Origin: Cyclina sinensis
Lineage: Eukaryota; Mollusca; Bivalvia; Venerida; Veneridae
Length of the DNA stretch: 64,000 nt
Direction: 5' to 3'
NCBI GenBank assembly: GCA_012932295.1
Contig: JAAONU010000016.1
Location: 28,333,290-28,397,289, forward strand
Shown: positions 28,747-41,400 of the stretch, piece by piece
Layout of the letters: each line of letters opens with the position of its first letter
How positions within the stretch are numbered: position 1 is the stretch's first letter
The notes under the pieces: model-generated
Database searches by the model: none
The model's input: only the letters and a program-made list of their open reading frames with translations
What the model was told of the DNA's origin: nothing
Position numbers and translations under genes: made by a program

Positions 28747-31140
28747 ACAGGCTTATTTGAAAGAATTCTGTGTCAAGAAATCTTACAGTGAACCTTAGTT
28801 AAACATCTATGAAGTATCTTGTTGAAATAGATTTGTGACTTTCAGCAGTGGTTAATTTTCAAAATGTTTTGCAACGTATTTGTTTATGTTGGATTTGATT
28901 TCTGTTGTAGATAACTTTGATATTAAGTTTTTATATTGATATCATTCCATGAATGTGGTAGGACCTTTATAGCTGTCTTCCAAAATGTTATTGCCTTTGC
29001 TGATTTTACCATTCATTTTTATAATTCATGATATATTACATTTTGAATTTGCTAGTCGTTACCAGTAAGTAAGCCTGAAAAAATTTTCTTGCGTATCAGA
29101 TAAGATTTTTTACTGTTTACATTGGTGTTAGAGAAACCGATCTTACACCCCCAATGTTAAATAAGTCATGTGCATTAAATGATGTCACTCCGTTATGAAT
29201 GAAGTTGTAGATTTATATGGTACTATAAAAAAATAGTGCTGATAAAAATATTAGTTTTCATTTTTTTCTTCCAAATTTTGATGTTAGTGTGATATGCAAG
29301 AAAAAGAATTAAACACTAGTTGTCAGTACATCTGATGGGAATGGCCAGCTCTCGGGTAACTGTTTAGTGGTAATTCGGCAGAGCCTCGAGCCAGATATTC
29401 CTGTCTGTACTGGCAACCAGTGTAAGATTCTTATATTCTGGCTTTGATTTCAGGTCAGTATCAGGTCAATTTGCTATAATCATGTTTGTCATGTGAATGT
29501 AGAATTTCAGTGACATTCTAATGTTTTAATTAATGTTTTTACTACTTGCAAATTTGGCTAGATTTTTACTTATGACCTATGTGTAGTTTAGTGTTGGTCA
29601 GAGAACCATGTGGAGAAAGAAATTTTCATTGAAAGTTGCAGTATGACTGAAACATCTGTCATCTGATTTAGTTAGACTATTAAATCACATCAGTTTGTTT
29701 ATATAACAAGATCCTATACGGAAGTTGGAGTAAGGACCATCTGAAATCCCTTGGGCATATTTGTCAGAATTTTTTTACATGTTATTTCATACAGATAATG
29801 ATTCATTCACATGTATATCAATATATATTGAATTATCTATTTGTTTAGTGGTTAATCAGTGAATCTCGTAAATTATCCTCACAATTTTATTCAGCAACAC
29901 AGATGCAGCTTGGTATGTTGTAGCTAATTTAACAGATCTGCTTAAAGAATTTACTTTACTTTATGAGAGAGAAGATTTTTTTCTAAAAGTTGTATCTGTA
30001 TTTATATCAGTATTTTATTCAATATGTTTTTGCCTGAAAACATAACATACTGTATTGAAAATACATAATATAATATGTTGGAAATGGGTATTACTAGCTT
30101 GTCTATCTTAGATCAATCTTTCATATTCTATGAGAATTAATAGATTATGAAGCTTACATGATTGTATACTAGAAATATTTTATCTTTTTTGTTAAGTCAG
30201 TAGGATGAAAAACTTTGATAAATAATTCCCTGTATTTTTTAAATAAAATATCGGAAGAGACATAAAGCCAGAGTGTATTTCTTAATTTGTGAAAAGACAT
30301 TTTCTTCAGAGGCTGTGGTTTCCTTCTCTATTTTTTTTTATTGCTATGTACATGTATGTACGTCTAATGGCATTTGCTAGAAAAGATAGTATTGTTACTA
30401 TGATTTTTCCTTATATCAAAATCCTCTGTTCCATATATAGTTTGACCATGGGACCTGAGATTCAAGCAGTTGTAGAGATTTAAGACTGGCAATATTTTGT
30501 TGTCAGCTTTTTCTGAGTTTATAAATGTGAACTTTATGTTTTCTGCAAACTTTTTTGAGCATTTTACAATGTGCCATATTCGTTATACATGTAAAGGAAG
30601 CATTTCAGCTCTGTACACTAAGTGATTTAATTTTCAGGTTCACTTTCAGCCACTTATATAAATTTAAGTTGATTATGTATATTAATTAATGAAAGGCCGG
30701 TACTATTTTCTTCCTTTTTTTTTTTTGTAAATCAAGCACATGAAATTGTTAAGGACATTCCCGTAAAACATATATCCCACCAAGGGAGGCACCTTTAGAA
30801 TGGACCAACCCCCTCTAAAAGGTTTATTTGATGAGGAAATACCCCCTTTTATAAAGAGTCCACCCTGACATTTGCCATCCTAGGTTTGGATACATGTTTA
30901 ATGGGAATGACCAGTATTGTTACTTGAATTAACAGTTGTGATATAATGGAAAGGCATGATGTTTTTGCTTGAATTTTACCAGCAGCTGGGCTGTATATAT
31001 AATGCCTTATTGTGTGTTATTTTATGCATTATCTGCCATTTTACCTCTGTTTTTTTAGCTTTCATTTTCTAAATTTCTTTCTATATATCCAATGTTATCA
31101 TTGCTTCTGTCTTTTTACTGTCACTTAATAAAACAGGAGA
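28747..31140 (+). other. 3' untranslated and downstream region of the tandem-TIR gene
   Basis: This is AT-rich with no coding exons. AATAAA signals lie at 30242-30247 and 31127-31132; either could end the transcript, giving a 1.5 or 2.4 kb 3' UTR. Confidence 0.45.
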
Positions 31141-31226
31141 TAAACTAAAAAGTGTTATGATATTTGATATGTTGTTAAAAGGCTGTATTATATTTATTTA
31201 TCTCTGTTACAAAGCTATTTTATTTT

Positions 31227-31362
31227 TGCACCATTTGGTTATGAGGTCACATATGATGGAACCAACCACTTTGCACCAGTTGGTTATGAGGTCACATATG
31301 ATGGAACCAACCACTTTGCACCAGTTGGTTTTGAGGTCACATATGATGGAACCAACCACTAC
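31227..31362 (+). repeat. 45-48-bp tandem repeat, three copies
   Basis: The unit is TTGCACCAGTTGGTTATGAG plus GTCACATATGATGGAACCAACCACT. The copies differ by only a few substitutions, which suggests recent duplication. Confidence 0.95.
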
Positions 31363-31399
31363 CTTATTATACTAGTCTCCACTCATATCCTGCTGGACT

Positions 31400-34300
31400 G
31401 AGAGCTTTCATAACTTGCTGGACTAAGATGTATGATGTGCCATCAGGTCTCTAGGCAACGACACATTACTTTCTGATCTGAATTTAAACTAGAACTCATC
31501 AGTGTGATAATTACATAATTAAATCCAAGGATGACAGTGAGAGATTTACCTTAAGACTTTTATAGGCTTCTCAAAAGGTAAGTGGTAAGTCTTCACTCTG
31601 TCCACTTCCTTGTCCAGACAAATCACATAAAAATAATAAAAACATCCTTGAAGATAAAGACTTCAGAATTTTTTTAATTATTTCCCTTTGTTACTTAATT
31701 TTTTTTTTGTCTACCATTACTTCAAGATCCTTTAAAGAAACATACTTGAAACTACATGTATGGATAGATCTCATAGAGGAGGAGGGCACTGTACAAGAAC
31801 TATAATTCTTGACTTACTACTTTTTAAAGTTTCTGACATTTTTAAATTTGGATGCTTTGAATGATTCAAATGTGTACTATGACTGTTCTCTTCCATCAAA
31901 TAAAGTCACCTCTGAGAACATCAAGAGAACATCGGTCATTTACAATAATATCTTTGTCTAAGTTAAAAAATGAATGGGGAAAAATAATCTGTGATTATTT
32001 GGAAACAGTTCTATCAGAAAATTATGGTTGGGTAAACAGAGAGTCATGTATGTGATATACAAAACTTCTAAAGATCTCATCTCTTTAGAGAGGATTATGA
32101 ATCTAGCTTGCACGTGCACACTGTCTTAGTCAAGTTACAAAGAATTTAACGGAATTACAACCGAAACAGTTCTGCCAAAATTAAAACATTAATGTCAACC
32201 AGAGACAGTTACATCAATAGCAGCTTGTGTATGTGCATTGTTTTGTCCATCTGATCTTGTCTTTGCATAACTTTGTCATGCATGGAGTGATTTTAAATAT
32301 AACACTCTATAAAGTTTAGATGTACCTTGGCAAGAGAGAGTGTCTTGTGTTAGAATAAGGTTTCCTGTCTAAAGATCAATGTCACACATATGAAAGGTAA
32401 AAACAAAATAAGTGAAAGTTGGCTTTCCTATACTATTATTTTGTCAAGCTGGTAATTTTAAAAACACAATAAGTGAAATTTGGCTTATCCAGTCAAACCT
32501 TTGTTATGCATGGAGGAATTCTGAAGTTATTTGCCACTTAGGCAAGACCAAATGTTGCCCAAGGGTCAAGGTCAAAGTGAGTTGTTAAAATTGAAATATA
32601 AGTGTAATTAGGGTTGTATTAATTGTAACTTTTCTGCTTAGAGGGAATGTCAAATAATTTTGCTTGGCAAGAGGGAGTGACATGTAAAAATCTGATCTGC
32701 TACTCGCAGGTCAAGGTCACACCGAGTTGTCAAAGGCAAATGAAAGGCAATCTAGATTGCCTGACATTAAAAAGTTCTATCTTTATGATGACAGCATATA
32801 GATGAATACTTTTTCAATACAGAGGTCTATGTGTAAGAAACAATTCTGCAAGTTCTGAAATACTCTCAAACAAAAGTTAGCCTTAAAGAGAAAAGGTATT
32901 GCAATAAGAACCAAGCCTGTTGCTCAAAGGTTGTTCTACACTAGGTAAAGTAAGATGAAGGTAAGAAATAAGCATAGTTTAGCTCTTTCTGAATATATAC
33001 AAACATAATTACTATCCACATGTTGAGCAAAATTTATCTAAACAACGTCATTTAATACTTTCCCTCTATATTAGTGGAATATACATAATAATTACCTCCC
33101 TTTATCACTTAAACGCCATTTGTAAAGAGAATTGCACTAATTATCTCCCCATAATGCATTAACTCCATTTGCAGAAACGGAGCAGCATGACAAACTGGAA
33201 ATGGTGAAAAGCTAGTTAGATTAATCCAAAGGATAAAGTTTTTGGATGGTACTTAATAATTCAGGCAAAATCCATTACCCAGTAAATTGTCAACAAAAAG
33301 TTTCAATTATTTATTTGAATGCGTGATTTATTTTAAGTTTAAATTGCAGAATGTCCGTTGCCCACATTGTCATTGTTTAAATGTAACAAATCAGACGTAA
33401 TGTTGCTGAATTCAGTGAAATATTTCCTGGTTAATCAAGGCTATTGTTTTAAAGTTAGTTTATAGATAACGCCTGGCATTGTCTAAATTATTTTTCTGCT
33501 GTTGTTTATTACAGTAATGTCGCGGTATCATTGGTGCGAGTCCTAGAATTGGTGTTCGCACTGTACCTCTCTCCCTAGTCTCAACTTTTTGACTGCAAAG
33601 ATCTATATAAAGAATTGACATTTACAGTTGTAGGAAGGCTGATTTCCACCATTAAACAAAAATATCGTATTATGCAAAATATTTTGTACAATTATTTGGA
33701 CTATTTTGCCTTTCGGCTTTGATAACTGGTATCATTAAAAAAAAGCAGGAGTGCCTGGTTTGTCCTTTTGAAGTAAAAAGGGTAATGTGGTGGCAATGTT
33801 GCCACTAAGGGTAAACCATGGCAATTGCTGATGTGGTTCAGTTGGAAGAACTGGTAGAGCTATGGTCTGTTGTCAGATGCATTTTATTCCTTAGTTTATT
33901 TTACATAATATAATTTTTTGTGCTTTTTAGGGACTTTTTAGCCAAAGTAAATGTACTTCAGTAAAATGAATTTAAGCTAATATATACTTTTTTTTTTTTA
34001 ATGGTCAATATCCACCTTCTGAAAGGCATACATTTGTAAATATCAGTCCTATAAACATATCTGTATTTGTAGTCAAAATATTGAAACTAACACAGAGAGG
34101 AATGGCCGCAGAAACTTCAGACTATATTCAAGCCAGAATTAGTATTATGTAGGATGAATCTGTACGTACAAGACGATAAAAAAATGACCAACAGGCAATA
34201 AGGCAGTGTCTTTGCACAGAAGCAATATGTGCAACTACAATGTACCTTCCCACTCCCCCTCACCCGACCCCCAGGAAAAAAGTGGTGAACAAAACCAGTT

Positions 34301-35368
34301 GTAAATCAAAGTAATTCATGTATAGGTGCATGCTTTTCAGAATCCCATCTGTTTCTATGTAATATAAAAAGTTGATAATGAGTTATTTAACTGATTTTTT
34401 TTTCTGCAAAAATGCAGACTTTTTAGGAGGATAAAATCTTGCTGAACAATACAGAGTTCATTGTTGTTTCATAATTATTCTTCATTACAGTATATACTGA
34501 TATGTTATGAAGAAGTGACTGGCTTAAAAATCTTAGTCATTTTTGCACACCTCTTTTTTTTATTTTATACACTTTTTCTTTTAATTTGCACACTTTTTCT
34601 TTTTTTATAATGAGATAAGATTGTCAAATAACCAAACTTAAAATTGTCTGTGCATTGCTTTCCAGTGTGATTAGAAGGTGGAAGAAAATGTTCATAATTG
34701 CTTGTATATAATTATTATATTGTATAATCAATTACATGAATAATAACTTTTCTTAAGCCTTAAAAATCGTTATTTGTTGCATTACCTTTATAAAAGTGTG
34801 ATATACATGTACACATTAGCAAGTATGAGTATGATGCTACAAGCAGGAATGTCCATTATGAAACCCGGTGCTCTGAAACTCTCTGTAATCATAGTGTTTG
34901 CTTAATCTTAAGAGATTTTTTATGACTTTTTAAGTTAAATTGGACCAGAATTCATCTGCAATACCAGCCTCTTAAATGCTATAGAATATCAGTGAAATAT
35001 CCTGAACCATATGTTTTTAAACAAAAAAATGTTTATATACAAATATTATTTGGAACCATTTGATGAAAATTAACAATAGCAAAACACTGTTACCATTGAT
35101 AAAATCAATACTAGCACTTCAAGGCGAGAGAGAGGAAACTTCTCAGAGAAAACTGTGTGAGAAATAATCTGTTACGGTATAACTCAGTATTTCGTAGCAG
35201 ACAGCTGTCAGAAGAGGCTGTATGGCAAGTCTATATAGATAATCATGCCAGCATTATATCACACATATATATGATGTGATTTTCAGGGGAAATGCTTCAG
35301 TAGAGTAGCAAGGATGCTGGAGTTAACATCTACACAGCTTTCATTCTGGAGTATAAAATAGTTCCTCG
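31400..35368. other. Intergenic region between the tandem-TIR and JAKMIP-like genes
   Basis: No coding exon could be supported on either strand. Degenerate dispersed-repeat motifs (GGTCAAGGTCAAAGTGAGTT, AGGTCAAGGTCACACCGAGT) lie at about 32500-32760. A weak tRNA-like A box (GGTTCAGTTGGAAGAACTGG) is at about 33835. The JAKMIP-like promoter should be near the right end, and possibly further exons. Confidence 0.5.
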
Positions 35369-35485
35369 ATGGAATCGTGTCATTCTGTGTTACCACCTAT
35401 AACCACGAGGAAAGTGCCCCACCCACCCCCATATCGTCGCCTGCCACCCAAGATATACTCTACTCTGGGACATCTTATAGAAATA
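35369..35485 (+). CDS. JAKMIP: Exon 1 (coding) of the JAKMIP-like gene
   Basis: ATG at 35369 begins MESCHSVLPPITTRKVPHPP, a proline-rich basic stretch, and the exon ends HLIEI at a GTAAGT donor. The next exon starts IEQLQSS in phase 0. I chose this start because it is the only ATG upstream in frame. A TATAAA at 35352-35357 is too close to the ATG to be its core promoter. A further upstream exon cannot be excluded. Confidence 0.6.
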
Positions 35486-38400
35486 GTAAGTAATTATATT
35501 TCATGTACTTCTATTATCCTAAAAATACATGTCATATATGAAACTTACCTAGAATATAAATTACATATTTTGGTTTATAAGTGTAGTGATGTTGGAGGTA
35601 AGGGAACAGATTGGGGAGGGGAAGGGGACCATTTAATGGATTGAGTCCAGATAACTGTACTTAAGTAAGTTGTTGAATATAGTGCTTATTTTTATAATGG
35701 GCAACTGTAAAACTTCAATCATATATCAACTGAAAGATTGAGATTGACCATCCTGTAACATTTTTACAATTATATAGGCTTTTTTGTTTCTGGGTTAAGT
35801 CCTGTTGTTCTGTAATTAATTTTCTTGGGGAAGAGTGAATCCATTTAAGAAGAAGATTGAATATTTTACATGTTGCAATATCTGTTCATGAATGACATAT
35901 TTTTCCTCTCTTTTTCGTCTGCACACTGTGCAGCCATTAGTCATAAGTAAGAAGTGTATATACATGTAGTAATAGCCAGCTGCTGGAGAAGTTTAGAATG
36001 AGAGATAACATTTAAGTGCATTTTTGTGTATATATTAAAGCAGCTGGGTCATAGGCATTTCTAAAAAAGAATAATTCCAAATTTCTAAAAATTGTTATTT
36101 CCAATGTAAAAATACCTTGAATTGATTTTTGTAAGTTTTTCAAATGACCTTATGAAAAAGTACAAATATGCCAGAATGATAAATTTAATAAATTCCAGCA
36201 AATATTTGAGTAATTTCATTAAAACTGGGACAGGGGTTGGAGTATTAGTAGTCCAACTAATTGTACGCAAGTCGAGATATTGTGTAATCTTTTGTATGGG
36301 TCAATATCTAGCCTCCGCGAGATTCTGAACCATAACAAAAATATCTCAGAATTTGCTCAAGATGTCACTTGAATTATTTTGAATAGGGGTATTAGGTACC
36401 TTGAAATTCATAACCTATCATCAGGTTTGTGTTTATTTGTCTGTGTTAAGGATTACTAATATGACAAAGGCAAAAGAAGAGTTTATAAATGTCTCCTAGA
36501 ATAAAGAAGTGCAGGATACAGGAAGTGTCTCTTAGTTCCAGAGACACTCCTGTTTTTTGTATGTTCAGTGTGTCACTTCTACACATGTGACCTTGTTTCA
36601 CTATATGTCTGGAAGACCATCATTAGAATAAGAATTTCACCTGTGGCCCTTACAGTATCAGTGTAGTACAGAAACACCCAAGATCTGATATGCTTCCCTA
36701 CCTGAGGAAGTGTGTAAAAAATCTCCACCTACACCCTACCATTCCTGTCTCGAAGAGGGAGTTTTACAAGATTAGTAATATCATCACTACTTTCTGTCAA
36801 AGCATGTTAGCATAACATTAAATATTGATGATGCACATGATGTCTGCTTAGCTTGTTTGCAAATGGATTTTGACACTTAGTTCACACTCGTTAAAATTGA
36901 TTTTCCTTGTCAAAAGTGGATTGAGAGAGTAAAACGAAGCCTCCTAAGTCAGATGGCTGGTATTATGTAAGGGTGCAGCTACCAGTTACATAAGATATCA
37001 TGTTTCTGATCTGCATTTTGCCATATGGTGACAATTTTTGAGTTTTTGTTCTGTTTGTCAGTGATGATGGTAAAAGCTAGAAATGGTGTGTGAATGGTAA
37101 GAAGTTTCCAGCTTGTACAAGATTAGCTGAGGGGCTCTGACGCTAGATACTCAATCTGTGAGAGGTTCATGTGATAAATAGATGAGAATTTCCTGAAATT
37201 TCAACATCCATGAATTGTAAATATTCTGGCTTTCAATTAGATGGAAGATCTGTTTTCTGTAAGTGCCAGAATCTATTCCAGACTAAACAGGAGGTAGAAC
37301 ATTTACAATCATAACAAAAACACTGTATCTGACAGGTTATGATATATGAGATAAATATATCTCCTCAGAATTTCTGTAAATCAGTAAGAATTTTGAAGAA
37401 TTTTCACTGTTATGATGATATTATTTCTTCAGAAATTTGTTTTAATGACTTCAAGTATTTGATAGGAGAAAAGTTTAGGGAGAGAACATCAGACTCCGAT
37501 CCCAGAAGTTGCTGGTTTGAAAATTCATCATGGGGAAGAGTTCCCAGTGACTCCCTGCATTTGACACTTGTTTGGCTTTGATACTTAATAGTTTAAACCA
37601 AAGAGGCAGTCGAATGGAAATGATAAAGTCACAAAGACTTTTTTTTACCTTTTGATGTATATTATGTAAGCCTTATCTAAATATTTGATATACTTAACTC
37701 ATATGCTAGTAATTTTGTTACTGTGTTTATTAAAACCATACACCAATCTGTAAATGATATGATTCCCAGTTTCATGGTATATCATATATGACATGATTGC
37801 CAGTTCTGTAGAGTATTGTAAATGACATGATTGCCAGTTCTGTGGTATGTTGTAAATGATGTGATTGCCAGTTCCATGGTGTAATGTTAATTACATGATT
37901 GCCAGTTCCATGGTTTAAAGTAAATGACATGATTGCCAGTTCCATGGTTTGTTGTAAATGATTTGATTGTCAGTTATGTGGTATCTTGTAAATGACACTA
38001 TTGCCATTTCTGTGGTATGTTGTAAATGATGTGATTGCCAGTTCTGTTGTATGTTGTAAATGACATCATTGCCATTTCTGTGGTATGTTGTAAATTATGT
38101 GATTGCCAGTTCTAGGGTATGTTGTAAATGATGTGATTGCCAGTTCCATGGTGTAATGTAAATGACATGATTGCCAGTTCCATGGTTTAATGTAAATGAC
38201 ATGATTGCCAGTTCCATGGTTTGTTGTAAATGATTTGATTGTCAGTTATGTGGTATCTTGTAAATGACACTATTGCCATTTCTGTGGTATGTTGTAAATG
38301 ATGTGATTGCCAGTTCTGTTGTATGTTGTAAATGACATCATTGCCATTTCTGTGGTATGTTGTAAATTATGTGATTGCCAGTTCTGTTGTATGTTGTAAT

Positions 38401-41400
38401 TGATGTGATTCCCAGTTCTTTGGTATGTTGTAAATAACATCATTACCAGCCCCATGGTATATTGTAAATTTTCCAGTTCCATGGTGTGTTGTAAATGACA
38501 TGATTGCCAGTTCTGTAGTAAATTGGAAACAACCAAATTGACAGTTCTATGGTCTGTTGTAAATGATGTGAATGCCATTTCTGTGATATATTGTGAATGA
38601 CATGATTGCAAGTTCCATTGCAAGTATATTGTAAGCAATATTATTGGCAGTTCAATGGTATGTTGTAAATGACATGATAGATATTTTCATTGTTTATTGT
38701 TAATTATATCATCAGGCAGTTATTTCTAAGCATGGATTGGAAAACGGACACATAAAAAGACAAGAAACTTGTCATATCTGTTTAAAGTTCCAAGACATCT
38801 TTCTTGTTGAGGTGGTACTTGTTGAATTGGTAATTGTTTAGTTGATAATGTCTCTGATCTCTTTCATATGTCTGTAATGTCTCAGTGACTTAGAGTCACA
38901 AGTTTAACAGTCCTCATGTAATACATGGAGTTTATTATAATGGGTCTAGTTTTTGTCATACTTAGGAACACCATTAAGGTAAACTCAACCTATCCACACC
39001 CTCTATCACAGACATTCCAGCACTGTGTGGATGCTATCAGCAGGCAGACACTTCCATATATAGTGTAGATATAAATGTTTATGATATCTTTTAGGTTTGA
39101 TATGTATGCCTTACAAGTTTTCTATAGTGTTTTTCATGTTCTTTGTAACATTATATATTTATTCACAGATTTTTGTGCCCCCGAAGGGAGTCATCTAGTT
39201 TTTGAACTGTCCGTCCTCATTCCGTCAGTCCGTCCATCAACACTACCGAATATAAATAGGGGGCTATCTAACTGTAAACATAACAAAAGAGAACAATAGA
39301 GTTCATTCCATAACAATAGAATAAGGGACCAATGGTCCTCTATTAAACAAAAGAAAATAACAAAAGAAAAGGTCCCCTATCCAGTTTCGGGAGGACATCT
39401 GTCCGTCCGTCCGTCAGTCAGTCCGCCTGAAAACTTTAACATTGGCAATAACTTCTTTATTAGTAAGTGGATTTAGTTCATACTTGGGCACAAAACCCCT
39501 TTGGACATGGCCTTTCCACTGACCCATATTTATTTGACCTTGACCTCTGAATGACCTTCATCTTGAAGATCCAATTGTCCTAAAACTTTAACATTGGCCA
39601 TAACTTCTTTACTATTAAGTGGAATTACTTCATACTTGGACACAACACCCCTTTGGACAAGGCCTTCCCACTGACCTATATTTGTTTGACCTTGACCCCT
39701 GAATGACCGGTTCTCAGCTCAAAGGTCAAAGCACCACTTTCGGGGGCATTGTCATCTTACAGTGACCATTTCATGTTTATTGTTTTTTTTAATGTGATTC
39801 AGACTGGTCAAGCTGTACAATTTCTTAAGTGAGGAACCCTATTGCTCTTAGGTCAAGGCTTATATTGTCAAGTGCATTTCTTTCTGCAATGGGTTTGTTT
39901 GTAGCTTACAGAAAGGTAGTATCTAAAAAATAACTAATTTTGAAGCACTCAAATTAAATAATGTTTCTTCTGCTACTGAGATAAGAAGGACGAAAAGTTT
40001 CGGCTTACTTGTCCAGACTGTCTAACTGTCGAGGTTTCATTCGAAAAGACATGAAACAAAACAAAAATATCTTCTGAAAACAGGTCTTTCCTGGGTACAG
40101 TCTGTGAAATGAAAACTTTTAACTTTCTCTAGAAGCCTTGCTGTTTTGCTTGAATACAGCTGCCTAGTGTCTTTTACATATTTTCAGGAGTGTAACACAT
40201 TGTTTGCTAATGTTTGAAGGTATTTATGTTGTTTCTGTAAGTCTGCAGGAACCTGTAACAAAGTATGAAGCTTGCTTACATTATATTTAATGGAATCTGA
40301 GTCATATTCAAGAGGAAAAGATTGTTGGAAAATATTCATGGTTTTATAACCATGTTTTATACCTGATAGAAAACTAAAATAGAAAATAATCAGTTCAGCT
40401 TGAGAGAAACTGAGATGTTTTGAAGAAAAAGACCGGCAGGCTTCCAAGAGGTTAAAGGTGACAGGGACTAGGGATGGGGCAAGAGACCAGTAGGGGATGA
40501 CAAGATTCCTCATCTAAGATGTTGGAATCAAAACCCTCTGCAGATTTTTGCAATTGCTATTAATATTTGTCATAGACCATTTCAAATATTTATACGAAAA
40601 AAGTACAGAAAATAACTTGAAGGAATAAACTATAAAATTTTTAAATGGTCTTAAACTAGATTGTAAAAGTTTTTGAATCTTGGATTCTGGATTTGATGGT
40701 TGGCAATTGGCATGAAATTTGGCATGATATTTTATGAGAAACACCTGTATATGAGTTTGTTAGCCAATTTGCAGTATTGAACAAATGAGTTATTAATAAG
40801 CTAAGTGATTCCAGTATAATTTATAAGTCTTGTTTTATTCATAGGTTGTTGTTTTATGTATTCAACCTTACAAACATTGACCTGCATTGTGTAACTGTTA
40901 TATAACAGGTATTAAAACATGACCCAGTTGCTGCCAAGAAAGCAAAGAGTTTTAACTTCATGCAGTATGGCTGAAAGCAGACTGAACTATATGGTACACC
41001 ATTGTCAGCTGGTTAAGGACACTGAATTTTATAACAGTAAACTTTCACTACTAACTTGAAGGTCATGAGTTGGAGCCCACCAACACTGAGCTATGACTAA
41101 GATTTGCAATTTGTCCTGGAGAAACAGTGATTTATCAATTCTCATGCTAAATCAGATTGAAGTTACTAAAAGAATTTGAGAAAACAATTTCTGCACCAAA
41201 AACTAACTTTTAATTCTTGCTGTACGAATATTCGGATAACATTTTAAACAAACAAACAAACAACCAAAATGGCAATTATACAGAAAAGATAAATCTAGAA
41301 AATATTATATTTGATTTTTGTTTTCAAATTCCTGGTTGATATTCCAACATTGTGATGATTCACACTCAAAATATTTTAAGTACTTGTTAATGTTACAAGC

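Noticed and set aside
40184..40744. Minus-strand ORFs of 109 and 76 codons
   Set aside because: There are no splice signals, domains or compositional difference from the surrounding intron; open by chance in AT-rich DNA.
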